Source: Paenibacillus fonticola DSM 21315 (lineage in GTDB: Bacteria > Bacillota > Bacilli > Paenibacillales > Paenibacillaceae). Taken from it: a DNA stretch of 38,676 nucleotides. The notes under the pieces are model-generated. The model worked only from the letters and a program-made list of their open reading frames with translations. It had not been told where the DNA came from and made no database searches. A program made the translations under genes and the position numbers. The DNA is taken from positions 1-38,676 of the forward strand of contig NZ_KB907288.1 in NCBI RefSeq assembly GCF_000381905.1, given 5' to 3'. Positions 1-7,810 of the stretch are shown here, one piece after another (the stretch's first letter is position 1; each line of letters starts with the position of its first letter).

Positions 1-1030
1 CTTCCCGGATATGTTCCTCCGCTTTCCGACATAGCCATTGCTGCGTTGTGTAGTACACTTTCCCCTGTGAGGTTTCGGCTTTCGTCTTGCGATGGTGCAT
101 GCCTAGAAAATCAAACCCTTCTTCTCCCGTCCATAGCCCGACGATACGTGTTTTGGTTGGATGCAAAGTAAGTTCCAGACGCCCCATGATCGCATGGATA
201 AGCTCATACGCCCGATCTGCGTCTTTCTTCGTTTTGCATACGACGACGAGGTCATCCGCGTAGCGCGTAAGTTCCCCGATTCCACTGCCATGTCGTTCCC
301 ATAGGATATCGAAGTAATTCAGATAGATGTTCGCAAGCAGCGGGGAAATCACACCGCCTTGCGGTGTGCCCATGTCCGAGCGCCTGACTCTCCCTTCCTC
401 CATCACGCCCGCGTTTAGCCACTTCCGCACCAACTTCAAGATGCGTCTGTCGCTGATTCGCATTTCTACCAGTTTCATCAGCTTCTCTTGGTTGATGTTG
501 TCAAAGTAGCCCTGGATGTCAACGTCGACCACCCAATTCCCTTTACGGTTGCAGGCCTTTCGGATTCGGTCCAGCGCCCCCTTCGCACTTCGTTTCGGAC
601 GGAACCCAAATGATGATTCCTGAAAATCCGCTTCGAAGATCGGTTCCATGATTAGTTTTGTTGCCATCTGTATGACACGGTCTCGGATGGTCGGGATTCC
701 CAGCGGTCTTTGTTTCCCGTCTTTCTTAGGAATGTAGTGCCGACGGACGGGCTGTGGATGGTACTTGCCTTCCTTCAGGCGTCTTTGGCACTCTTGCAGG
801 AAATGCGCTTCTCCCTGCTTCTCGATATCCGATAATGTTTCTCCATCGATTCCGGCCGACCCTTTGTTGGCTCGTACCCTCCGCCAGGCTTCCTCTAAGA
901 TGTCCATTCGATAGACCTTGTCGTACAGTGCGTGGAATCTTCGCTTCTTATTTTCCTTGGCCGCATGACCTAGTTTTTCCTGGAGTTGTTGAACGTTTTC
1001 CTTTGGTGTCGTTAGCCGTTTGGCATTCAC
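1..1030 (-). CDS. ltrA: Group II intron-encoded reverse transcriptase/maturase (3' end missing)
   Basis: The protein reverse-transcribes the intron and helps its splicing and mobility. It starts at GTG 1030, nine bases behind an AGGAGGT site. The 343 visible residues run without a stop to the edge; family members are about 420 residues, so the X/maturase tail is off-window. RT motifs in order are RPLGIPTIRDRVIQ (about 108-121), GFRPKRSAKGAL (142-153), VDVDIQGYFDNI (168-179), the GTPQGGVISPLLANIYL segment (221-237) and the catalytic YADD (257-260). All key aspartates are present, so the enzyme looks active as far as it can be seen. It is reported from the first base, but the start is to the right because the gene is on the minus strand. 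Confidence 0.93.
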   Translation of the reverse strand, partial: MNAKRLTTPKENVQQLQEKLGHAAKENKKRRFHALYDKVYRMDILEEAWRRVRANKGSAGIDGETLSDIEKQGEAHFLQECQRRLKEGKYHPQPVRRHYIPKKDGKQRPLGIPTIRDRVIQMATKLIMEPIFEADFQESSFGFRPKRSAKGALDRIRKACNRKGNWVVDVDIQGYFDNINQEKLMKLVEMRISDRRILKLVRKWLNAGVMEEGRVRRSDMGTPQGGVISPLLANIYLNYFDILWERHGSGIGELTRYADDLVVVCKTKKDADRAYELIHAIMGRLELTLHPTKTRIVGLWTGEEGFDFLGMHHRKTKAETSQGKVYYTTQQWLCRKAEEHIRE

Positions 1031-1558
1031 TGACTCGTACCTCCTAAAAAAAAAACATGAACAAAGCAGGGCGACTTTCCTCCCGCAGGTTGTGTTGTCC
1101 TGCGTTCCCCGGTACTATTCACCCCTCGGACTCCCTTCCTGCAGATATCTCACTTCGCCTGTTGGCTTATAGAGTATCTCGCTACGAAAAAAAACTTTCC
1201 GTGCAGGGGAGGGTCTCCCCAGTTCACTGCATCCTCTTTCATACCATGCCGATCCCCTTACGCCGGAGGTTTCTTCACTGCCGCTCCAAGTTCCTGACAG
1301 TTTCCATGGCCTTCGTCCATTAGACCGGGACTCGGCTTCCTCTTTTCCCCCTCGCGGGGCCTTTTTGACGACGCGGCAGGATTCACTTTATGTTACGGCC
1401 TGGTATGTTGCTCGCCCTGTCTCTGACAGGTACTTTCGTCGATACGCTTTTACGTACAGATTTCGCCATACGCAAGTATCCTAGCTACGTGGGGTCTTGG
1501 CTCCTCCCGCGACCGGACTTTCACCGGCTAGAAGATACGTGCTTAGCTGGGCACGCGC
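1..1558 (-). mobile_element. Group II intron (probably IIC), 5' part, cut by window edge
   Basis: On the minus strand, about 530 nt of conserved-looking non-coding RNA precede a reverse transcriptase gene. Visible group II domain I features include a GTGAAAGTCCGG stretch near 1513-1524 and purine-rich segments further in. The 5' end is placed near 1555-1560 because GCGCG or GTGCCCAGC there resembles the GNGYG intron start; the exact base is uncertain. The upstream exon is the terminator hairpin at 1565-1607, and group IIC introns are known to insert just behind such hairpins. Catalytic domains V and VI lie beyond the left edge. Confidence 0.8.
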
Positions 1559-1564
1559 CTAAAC

Positions 1565-1607
1565 AAAGAAGCGGTCCCCCAAAAGTAGTTTTGGGGACCG
1601 CCTCTTT
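1565..1607 (-). terminator. Rho-independent terminator of the aldo/keto reductase gene; intron insertion point
   Basis: The arms GCGGTCCCC(C)AAAA (1571-1584) and TTTTGGGGACCGC (1589-1601) pair around a four-base GTAG loop. Flanking A and T tracts extend the stem, so it could work in both directions. It lies about 100 bases behind the stop of the aldo/keto reductase gene. The group II intron begins a few bases further on. Confidence 0.9.
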
Positions 1608-1709
1608 ATATTTATGCTGTGGAGAACAGTATACCGCTGTAACGTCAAATGAAAACAGTGACAAACCGTGATAGCATTAAATCGAAGTTGCGTTAAAAAC
1701 GTGGCAGCA

Positions 1710-2552
1710 TCAAATATTAAAGTTATCCGGATCTGAGCCAAAGCGGCGATTCCGGTTTAATTGATCTATCGTCCGCATGTCATCCGCGTCCAGCACGAAA
1801 TCAAAAATATTCCCATTCTGGGCAATCCGGTCCGGATTTACCGATTTCGGGATCACGACCACACCATTTTGCAGATCCCATCGCAATATGACCTGGGCCA
1901 CAGACTTGCCGTGCTTCTTGGCAATGCCCTGCAGCACTTCGTGATCCAGCAAGTTTCCTTGTCCGAGCGGAGACCACGCTTCAAGGCGGATGCCTTGATC
2001 ATGGCAGTATTGGAGCAGTTCCTTCTGAGTCAGCTCCGGATGCAGCTCGACCTGGTTGACCGTCGGCACCACTTCACTGTCCTGAAGCAGATCCTCTAAA
2101 TGATGGATTTGAAAATTGCTAACACCGATCGCACGAGCCTTGCCTTCCTTATAAATTTTCTCGAGTGCCTTCCACGTGTCCTTATACTTCTCCTTTACCG
2201 GCCAGTGAACAAGATACAGATCAACATAGTCGAGCTTCAATCGGCTCAGGCTCTTCTCGAAAGCCTCCAAAGTGGATTCATAACCTTGATCCGAGTTCCA
2301 CACCTTGGTCGTAATGAACAAATTTTCGCGGGACAATCCGTTATGCTGAATCGCTTGTGTAACCGCCCGGCCAACACCTTCCTCATTATGATAGGCAGCA
2401 GCGGTATCAATACTCCGATACCCGTAATCAATAGCGGCTTTTACAGCGTTCTCCACCTCGGCGCCTTCCTTAGCCAAGTAAACGCCAAGACCAAACCAGG
2501 GCATTTTAACTCCGTTATTCAGTGTAACCGTATCCTGCAGATGATTAGGCAT
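1710..2552 (-). CDS. Aldo/keto reductase (YvgN/YtbE-type)
   Basis: This 280-residue cytoplasmic protein should reduce aldehydes or ketones with NADPH. It closely resembles Bacillus YvgN/YtbE-type glyoxal/methylglyoxal reductases (AKR5 group), although the substrate cannot be read from sequence. The catalytic tetrad is intact: D49 and Y54 (in RSIDTAAAYHNEEGVG), K83 (TTKVWN) and H116 (YLVHWP). The cofactor loop IPKSVNPDRIAQN is near the C-terminus. Length is normal for the family. The ATG at 2552 follows AGAGGAGG by nine bases. It ends in a strong terminator and appears to be a single-gene unit; a repeat-rich spacer separates it from the catabolic locus upstream. Confidence 0.93.
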   Translation of the reverse strand: MPNHLQDTVTLNNGVKMPWFGLGVYLAKEGAEVENAVKAAIDYGYRSIDTAAAYHNEEGVGRAVTQAIQHNGLSRENLFITTKVWNSDQGYESTLEAFEKSLSRLKLDYVDLYLVHWPVKEKYKDTWKALEKIYKEGKARAIGVSNFQIHHLEDLLQDSEVVPTVNQVELHPELTQKELLQYCHDQGIRLEAWSPLGQGNLLDHEVLQGIAKKHGKSVAQVILRWDLQNGVVVIPKSVNPDRIAQNGNIFDFVLDADDMRTIDQLNRNRRFGSDPDNFNI

Positions 2553-2614
2553 AACAAATACCTCCTCTAATAAAGTGATCTAACACCAACAATTTTATGG
2601 AAAAATCCGGCGCA

Positions 2615-2671
2615 AACTCTATCAACAACTCGCAACTCTGGCAGCAACCCACAACTCTACTAACAACTCTA
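2615..2671. repeat. Three degenerate 19-bp tandem repeats
   Basis: Three consecutive 19-bp units begin with AACTCT at 2615, 2634 and 2653; units one and three also share CAACAACTC or a close variant. They fill most of the spacer between the DapA-like gene end (2750) and the aldo/keto reductase start (2552). No function is evident. They could be regulator half-sites in the reductase promoter or simple slippage products. Confidence 0.6.
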
Positions 2672-2749
2672 TTATGAAGGGATTTTTTCATTTTTAATGC
2701 TGACGGCTGGGATGGGCAGGACAAACGAACTTTCCCAAGGGCTGCTCCA

Positions 2750-3736
2750 TTAATACAAACGATAGTCGCCGATGGCCTTGCGAATTTCCGCCAGTTCTTC
2801 TTTCGTCATTTCATATCCGGCAATATCAAAAGCGGCTTCTTCCGGTATCACCTTCGCGGCGGCAAGGCAATGCAGCATTCTTAAAATATATTTGTCCATC
2901 GGTTCAGTAAAGGTCTCTTCGGCAAAGCCATCAACTCGGGCCGATAAATCGATGAAATCCGCATATCTGTTTTCCTGGAATGCCGTAATTAAATCAGCCT
3001 GCACATTCGGAAATGCCGCGCCGAGGCCGACCAAAGCACTTTGCGCCCCGCGCATCAGCGCATAGCCGAACATGCGATCCTCTCCGGTAATATGCAGCTG
3101 ATCTGGAAACTCCTGCTCGAGAAGACGGGCGGTACGCTGCATCGTCATCACGCTGTCCAAAGTGGCTATTTTGATGCCGATCACCCCCGGGATAGCCAAC
3201 AGCCTGCGCAATAACTCCAAAGAATAGGCCATCCCCCCTGCCGCTTCATATAAATAAAATAAAATTAGCGGGCATCCAAGCGCCGCTAAAGCGGAATGAT
3301 AAGCGACAACGGCATCCTCCCGTTCACGCTCCGGCAATGGATTCAAAATGACCGGCGGAAATACGAGCAAGGCGTCCGCGCCGCCCGAGATCGCATCTTT
3401 GGCCATAGTTATGCTGTCGCTCTGCCATTTCTTTAACTGTTCGCTGCCCTTTAGCGCATCATTCTGAAGCGCACCAACCCCGCAAATGACCACTTGGCTG
3501 TCATGCAATGCGCTTTTCCAGGAATGTAAAATATATTGCCGCTGCTCACGGCTCAAATACAGGCCCCGCCCGGTATGTACCCAAACCGCAACTCCAGCAA
3601 TCCGCTGCGCTGCCAAATAGCGGGCATATGCAGCTTGCGCCGCCTCATGAATCTGTCCGCTTTCATAGCGCGGCACTGGGACAGCAGAGATCAGTCCGCC
3701 CCGCATCGTCCGCTTGATTTTCTCTTCCAGATGCAT
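2750..3736 (-). CDS. DapA/NanA-family class I lyase or aldolase (first copy)
   Basis: This 328-residue TIM-barrel protein belongs to the dihydrodipicolinate synthase/N-acetylneuraminate lyase family, whose members use a lysine Schiff base to make or break bonds next to a pyruvate unit. The predicted Schiff-base lysine is K189 in GVIGIKIATLD, with the active-site tyrosine near Y161-Y163 (LILFYLYEAAGG). The FPPVI segment occupies the position of the usual TPPY. Its catabolic setting argues against lysine synthesis and for cleavage of a keto-deoxy sugar acid or a related compound. The start is ATG 3736 behind GAGGGGA; an upstream in-frame GTG at 3790 lacks a good site. It is the last gene of the long operon, 159 bases after the flavoprotein gene. 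Confidence 0.85.
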   Translation of the reverse strand: MHLEEKIKRTMRGGLISAVPVPRYESGQIHEAAQAAYARYLAAQRIAGVAVWVHTGRGLYLSREQRQYILHSWKSALHDSQVVICGVGALQNDALKGSEQLKKWQSDSITMAKDAISGGADALLVFPPVILNPLPEREREDAVVAYHSALAALGCPLILFYLYEAAGGMAYSLELLRRLLAIPGVIGIKIATLDSVMTMQRTARLLEQEFPDQLHITGEDRMFGYALMRGAQSALVGLGAAFPNVQADLITAFQENRYADFIDLSARVDGFAEETFTEPMDKYILRMLHCLAAAKVIPEEAAFDIAGYEMTKEELAEIRKAIGDYRLY

Positions 3737-3796
3737 AGTATGATTTCCCCTCTTTCCCCTTCGCCTTGAACCAAAGTTTTCTTGCCGCACGCCGCG

Positions 3797-3828
3797 CTCA
3801 ATATCTCAATATCTCAACATCTCAACAT
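3797..3828. repeat. Four 8-bp tandem repeats
   Basis: CTCAATAT occurs twice, then CTCAACAT twice, followed by a decayed continuation. The array lies in the 159-bp spacer in front of the first DapA-like gene. An 8-bp unit can gain or lose copies by slippage, which would change spacing upstream of the ribosome binding site but not a reading frame. Confidence 0.85.
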
Positions 3829-3895
3829 CCAGCATCCCAACACAGATGTTGCACTGCATGATGACGGCCGGTCGGCCACAATACTTTCCATGCCT

Positions 3896-5185
3896 TCAGG
3901 CAAGAAAGTAATCCTTCCCCTTGTTCCGGTACCATTCCGTCACTGCTTGAAATGACAGAACCCCGTCATGGTCGGGAGTCTCCTTTGCTTCGCGTAAATG
4001 CAGCATCCAAGGGACCAGCCCGGTAACAGGATGAAAATACAGCTCATGCAGCGCCCGCTCTGTTTTGGTGCCGATCCGCATTCCGTAAGCGCTTCCGGGT
4101 TTTTGGAACATCGTGTGCATCTGCACGCTGGCCGCTCCCCGCAAAGCGTACTCCAGCGCCATTTTCCCGGAATGCACATTGCCTGTGCCCGATAATGCCG
4201 GTATGGGAGCGGCCAGTTGTCCCCGCAGCTCCATCGACCGCAGCTCGGTCAGAATGCGCAAATTGCGCGCGCTTAAGTCTGGACCTCCGTAGGCTGCGCC
4301 CATTTTTCCGGCAAATCTTCGCCCTTGATCATATAACCGATTGGCATACACGATATAATCCGGACGTTGTTCGCCCTCCTCAAGCAGAGCCCGGAACGCC
4401 CGAATCTGGAAGTTGTCGGTAAAGATCGTATTCATTAATTTGATGCCAAGGACAATCGAACCGTTGGGAAGACAATTTTTAATACGCCGGGGCACCTCAC
4501 GCAGCCAATTCAAAACCGTCTCCTGCTGCTTTGCTTTATCGGAGCCTGCTAATGTCGGGCTGAAATCCTTCTCCATTTGCAGGGGCCCCTCCTGCCCGGC
4601 TGCCCGCCAGATTTGCTCCAGCAGACGGGTTGTATAAGCATACTCCTCCATCTGGAAATCGCGCTCCTCGGGACCAGGCAAGTGATACTTGCAGGACGGC
4701 ACAATCACGGTGCCTCCGCCGCGGCCAAGTTCAAGTGCGGCTTTAAAAAACTCGATATAGGAGGCGAGCGAACCGTGCCAGCCTCGGCCTTGCCATGTCA
4801 CATTCCAGCCTTGCTCCCCTGATTCTTTGCCTGTAATGCGGCTGACAACCATTTTCGACTCTTTCACAGCCCAATCCTTCATGGAGCGGACGCCTTTGTC
4901 ATCTTCGGCGATGACCGTCTTTAGCACGACAAAACCAAGACCAGCTGTAATATCACCCTGGACTTGGTTTAAATTTAACGACAACTGTCCCGCTGCTTTG
5001 CCGAACGGATTTTTGATCCGCCGGGCCCCATAACGGGAAGATACATCGAGCTTATACGTTTCCAGCAAATAATTTTCGATTTCCCCGGGCATTCCGCAGC
5101 GGAACCGTTCATAATCGTGACGGATGCGGGAGGCATCCTCACTTTGAATAAGAGCCCGTGAAGGCAGAATAAGGCCGTTAGTCAT
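3896..5185 (-). CDS. Dihydroorotate dehydrogenase-like FMN flavoprotein
   Basis: The 429-residue protein looks like a divergent member of the class that includes PyrD and the PreA half of dihydropyrimidine dehydrogenase. Signs are NPFGKAAGQLSLN (about residue 58), resembling the NPxGxAAG start of the barrel; a lysine strand LGIKLMNT; and near the C-terminus SGTGNVHSGKMALEYAL followed by GAASVQMHT, resembling the phosphate-binding end of the barrel. It should oxidise or reduce a C-C bond with FMN, but neither the substrate nor the electron partner is evident. No pyrimidine genes are nearby, so classical UMP synthesis is unlikely. I chose ATG 5185 behind GGGGG; longer in-frame starts would run into the amidohydrolase gene. 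Confidence 0.7.
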   Translation of the reverse strand: MTNGLILPSRALIQSEDASRIRHDYERFRCGMPGEIENYLLETYKLDVSSRYGARRIKNPFGKAAGQLSLNLNQVQGDITAGLGFVVLKTVIAEDDKGVRSMKDWAVKESKMVVSRITGKESGEQGWNVTWQGRGWHGSLASYIEFFKAALELGRGGGTVIVPSCKYHLPGPEERDFQMEEYAYTTRLLEQIWRAAGQEGPLQMEKDFSPTLAGSDKAKQQETVLNWLREVPRRIKNCLPNGSIVLGIKLMNTIFTDNFQIRAFRALLEEGEQRPDYIVYANRLYDQGRRFAGKMGAAYGGPDLSARNLRILTELRSMELRGQLAAPIPALSGTGNVHSGKMALEYALRGAASVQMHTMFQKPGSAYGMRIGTKTERALHELYFHPVTGLVPWMLHLREAKETPDHDGVLSFQAVTEWYRNKGKDYFLA

Positions 5186-5237
5186 CTTCATCCCCCTGTA
5201 GTTTAGGTCCTTGAAGAGTTTATTCAACAATGTCCGG

Positions 5238-6452
5238 CTACTGTCCTTCCTGGGTAAAATCTTTTTCCTTCTTTCCCTGCAAAAAATTTTGTACAAACTG
5301 AGCGAGAAATGCGGCCCCATAGGGCAGCGACTGTTCGTCGATCGCCAGCTGGGGATGATGAAGCGGGTAGCGTCCCTGCCCTGTACCGCCTGTACCGATC
5401 AGCAAAAATGCACCCGGAACATGCTCCATGTAATACGCCATATCCTCGCTCGTCATTTGGGAATGGGGCAGCCTGTGGATTGCCTCAGTCCCGAACAAGC
5501 CGCAAATGGCCTCCTCCGCATATTGAATCCATAACTCATCATTTACCGTCGGGGGGTACCCGAATTCGTAACGCACGTCTGCCCGGGCATTCAAACCTGC
5601 CGCTACCGCCTGGGCAAGCCCGGTAATTCTTGAGCGCATTCTTTCACGCGCGGCAGCATTTATGGCCCGGACGGTACCGCGGATTTCCACCTGATCGGCA
5701 ATGATGTTCGGTAAGCTTCCTCCGTGAATCGAGCCCATGCTCAGTACGACGGCGTCAGCCGGATCGCTCTCCCGGCTGACCAGCACCTGCAGCGCGGAGA
5801 GCACCTGCGCGGCGGCGATGATCGCATCCACGCCCTGATGCGGCGCGGCGCCGTGCCCGGCCTGGCCATGCACCGTTATGTCGACATGATCCATGCTCGC
5901 CATAACGGTGCCCGCTTTCACGCCGAAGCGGCCCGTCGGCAAATCCGGCCATAAATGCAGGCCGATAATGCCATCCACGCGCGGCGATTCCAGCACTCCG
6001 GCGTCAATCATATGCCGGGCTCCGCCCAGCATTTCCTCCGCCGGCTGGAAGATGAACTTGACCGTCCCGGCCAGCTCCCGCTGTATTCCGGTCAGCATCC
6101 GGGCAGCGCCGAGCGCCATGGCCATGTGGCCGTCATGGCCGCAGGCATGCATCGCGCCTTCATGCCGCGATGCGAAGGGCAGCCCTGTCCGCTCCTCTAG
6201 CGGCAGGGCGTCCATATCGGCCCGGACCGCAATGCATGGGCCGGGCCGCCCGGTCTCGAGCAGCGCGACAACGCCGGTGCCGGCTACGCCGCGCTGCACC
6301 TTCAGGCCAAGCTGCTCCAAATACGACGCCACATACTGCGAAGTAATGAACTCCTGGAAGCCAAGCTCCGGATATTGATGCAAATGCCGGCGCAAGGAAA
6401 TAATCTCCTCTTCCAGCGAAACGGCTGCTTGCCGCAGACTTTTATTATTCAT
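5238..6452 (-). CDS. M20 family amidohydrolase (HipO/AbgB/N-acyl-amino acid type)
   Basis: This 404-residue metallo-hydrolase removes an acyl group from an amide nitrogen. The metal-binding segments are HACGHDGHMA (around residue 105), the QPAEE motif (around 140), and HLWPDLPTG with downstream histidines including the H of HHPQLAID near the end. The insertion domain typical of dimerising M20 enzymes is present (VDITVHGQAGHGAAPH). The family acts on hippurate, N-acetyl amino acids, amino-acid conjugates and related compounds. In this carbohydrate locus an N-acyl amino-sugar acid is a plausible substrate (inference). ATG 6452 follows GAAGGAG by six bases and overlaps the end of the regulator gene by 8 bp, so the two are probably translationally coupled. 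Confidence 0.9.
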   Translation of the reverse strand: MNNKSLRQAAVSLEEEIISLRRHLHQYPELGFQEFITSQYVASYLEQLGLKVQRGVAGTGVVALLETGRPGPCIAVRADMDALPLEERTGLPFASRHEGAMHACGHDGHMAMALGAARMLTGIQRELAGTVKFIFQPAEEMLGGARHMIDAGVLESPRVDGIIGLHLWPDLPTGRFGVKAGTVMASMDHVDITVHGQAGHGAAPHQGVDAIIAAAQVLSALQVLVSRESDPADAVVLSMGSIHGGSLPNIIADQVEIRGTVRAINAAARERMRSRITGLAQAVAAGLNARADVRYEFGYPPTVNDELWIQYAEEAICGLFGTEAIHRLPHSQMTSEDMAYYMEHVPGAFLLIGTGGTGQGRYPLHHPQLAIDEQSLPYGAAFLAQFVQNFLQGKKEKDFTQEGQ

Positions 6453-7779
6453 AGTCAACTCCTTCTAGGTCCAGAGCATAGATTTGCCTAGGTCTGCCGC
6501 GGCCAGCAGGCTGCTCCTCTCCAACGATGCGGGCGATTTCATATTTCTCCAGAGCAGCCATGATGCGCCGGGCGCTGCGAAGCGTAATTCCAAAGCCCTC
6601 TGCCAGCTGTGCAGCGGTAATCGTTGACGTCCCAAGCCGGCGGCACAGCGAAATCAGCTTATTGATCGTGCCGACGCTAAGGCCGACTTTTTTGGCCAGC
6701 GAGATTAATTCGGGATTTTCGCTTCGCGCCGAATACTCCAGCGTCAGCTCCGAGCCCATTGGCCCGTAAACCATCCCATCCTGCATGATGAGAAAACAGT
6801 TGCCGCCACCGCCAGCCTTCGCTTTGAGCAAAGCCTCTCTCGCCTTGCCCTCCGCCTCATTCGCCGTTCGCCCGATCCCAATACCGATGCTGGCGTTCCA
6901 TTGCAGGCGCTCCATAATTTCCAGCAGCAGCGGCGCATCCTGAAATTTGCGGGTAACCTGTTCAATAATTCCGCGGGTGGTGATGAACGAAACTTCGTCG
7001 GAATTGCTCCATTTTATAAGCGACTGGGTTTCTTCACCGAAGTCAATTAAAATTTGCTGCAGAATGATTTTTTTACGCTGAATTTCGTACTCGGACGATG
7101 CTTCCTTGGTAAATTTCTCAAAATTATCGATATTCATAATGCCAACTGCAATCTGCGTGCTGCTGTAGCGAAGGCTTTTTCCTTCAAGCAGGGCGCAATT
7201 AAGGCAATCCCGGATTGAGGACTGGGTCGGCACGACGCGGAAGACCGGCACCCCGAGGGCCTTCAGCCTGTGATACACCGAAGTGACGCAAGTTACCGTT
7301 ACCGCCACCTTCCCCGCCTGCCACAAATCATAATGAAACGCAACGAGTTCTTCATAACTCATGCCGGATTCATAAGATTTAATATAAATTTCGTGAAAAG
7401 GCAGACCGATCTCGTTGAGCGGCTCCTCTACCTCATTGCGCCGCAGGACATCTACGCTGATCGGGAGGCCTTCGTCGAAAGACAGCAGTTTCTGGCGATA
7501 AAAATCAAACAATACTTTATATAAAGCCGTTCCGGAATAATAGACGTGAACCATCGGGATGTCCGGGGAGGCGTCCAGAGCAATCTGATAAGGAATTGGA
7601 CCCGTAAAAAGTAAAATGTCGGCCTGATCCCTTACTTTTCCTATGACCTCAAGCGTCTCCCGTTCATGTCGGTATGGGGCCGGGAGCATGGACAGCTCTG
7701 AATATATAGATCCAATACGCAGCACCGCATCGACCAGGTCATGCGGCCCGATTACTGCCACCTTCATGTTCATCGACAT
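6445..7779 (-). CDS. Predicted transcription regulator with cyclase-like palm domain and winged helix
   Basis: A 444-residue protein of an uncommon layout. The N-terminal ~190 residues form an alpha/beta region starting MKVAVIGPHDLVDAV, possibly a ligand-sensing domain. Residues ~205-345 resemble a nucleotide-cyclase/GGDEF-type palm: the first strand VGIMNIDNFEKF carries an acidic residue, SNSDEVSF stands where GGDEF would be, and ASIGIGIGRTANEAEGKARE matches the last strand and helix as in archaeal GTP cyclohydrolase III. The C-terminal ~80 residues look like a winged helix ending in a GRGRPRQ segment. It probably senses the pathway substrate and controls this operon. ATG 7779 lies eight bases behind GGAGG; the in-frame GTG at 7788 overlaps that site. 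Function is inferred from layout only. Confidence 0.65.
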   Translation of the reverse strand: MSMNMKVAVIGPHDLVDAVLRIGSIYSELSMLPAPYRHERETLEVIGKVRDQADILLFTGPIPYQIALDASPDIPMVHVYYSGTALYKVLFDFYRQKLLSFDEGLPISVDVLRRNEVEEPLNEIGLPFHEIYIKSYESGMSYEELVAFHYDLWQAGKVAVTVTCVTSVYHRLKALGVPVFRVVPTQSSIRDCLNCALLEGKSLRYSSTQIAVGIMNIDNFEKFTKEASSEYEIQRKKIILQQILIDFGEETQSLIKWSNSDEVSFITTRGIIEQVTRKFQDAPLLLEIMERLQWNASIGIGIGRTANEAEGKAREALLKAKAGGGGNCFLIMQDGMVYGPMGSELTLEYSARSENPELISLAKKVGLSVGTINKLISLCRRLGTSTITAAQLAEGFGITLRSARRIMAALEKYEIARIVGEEQPAGRGRPRQIYALDLEGVDYE

Positions 7780-7810
7780 GCTCGTCACCTCCGCGATCTG
7801 GATCGGACAC

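Noticed and set aside
1057..1671. Plus-strand frames of about 90 codons
   Set aside because: They cover the structured 5' RNA of the group II intron and a terminator.
3797..3828. Short CRISPR-like array
   Set aside because: The 8-bp units have no spacers between them, and no cas genes are present.
5186..5320. N-terminal extension of the DHOD-like protein
   Set aside because: It would overlap the amidohydrolase gene, encodes a non-conserved basic stretch and lacks a ribosome site; the start behind GGGGG at 5185 is better.
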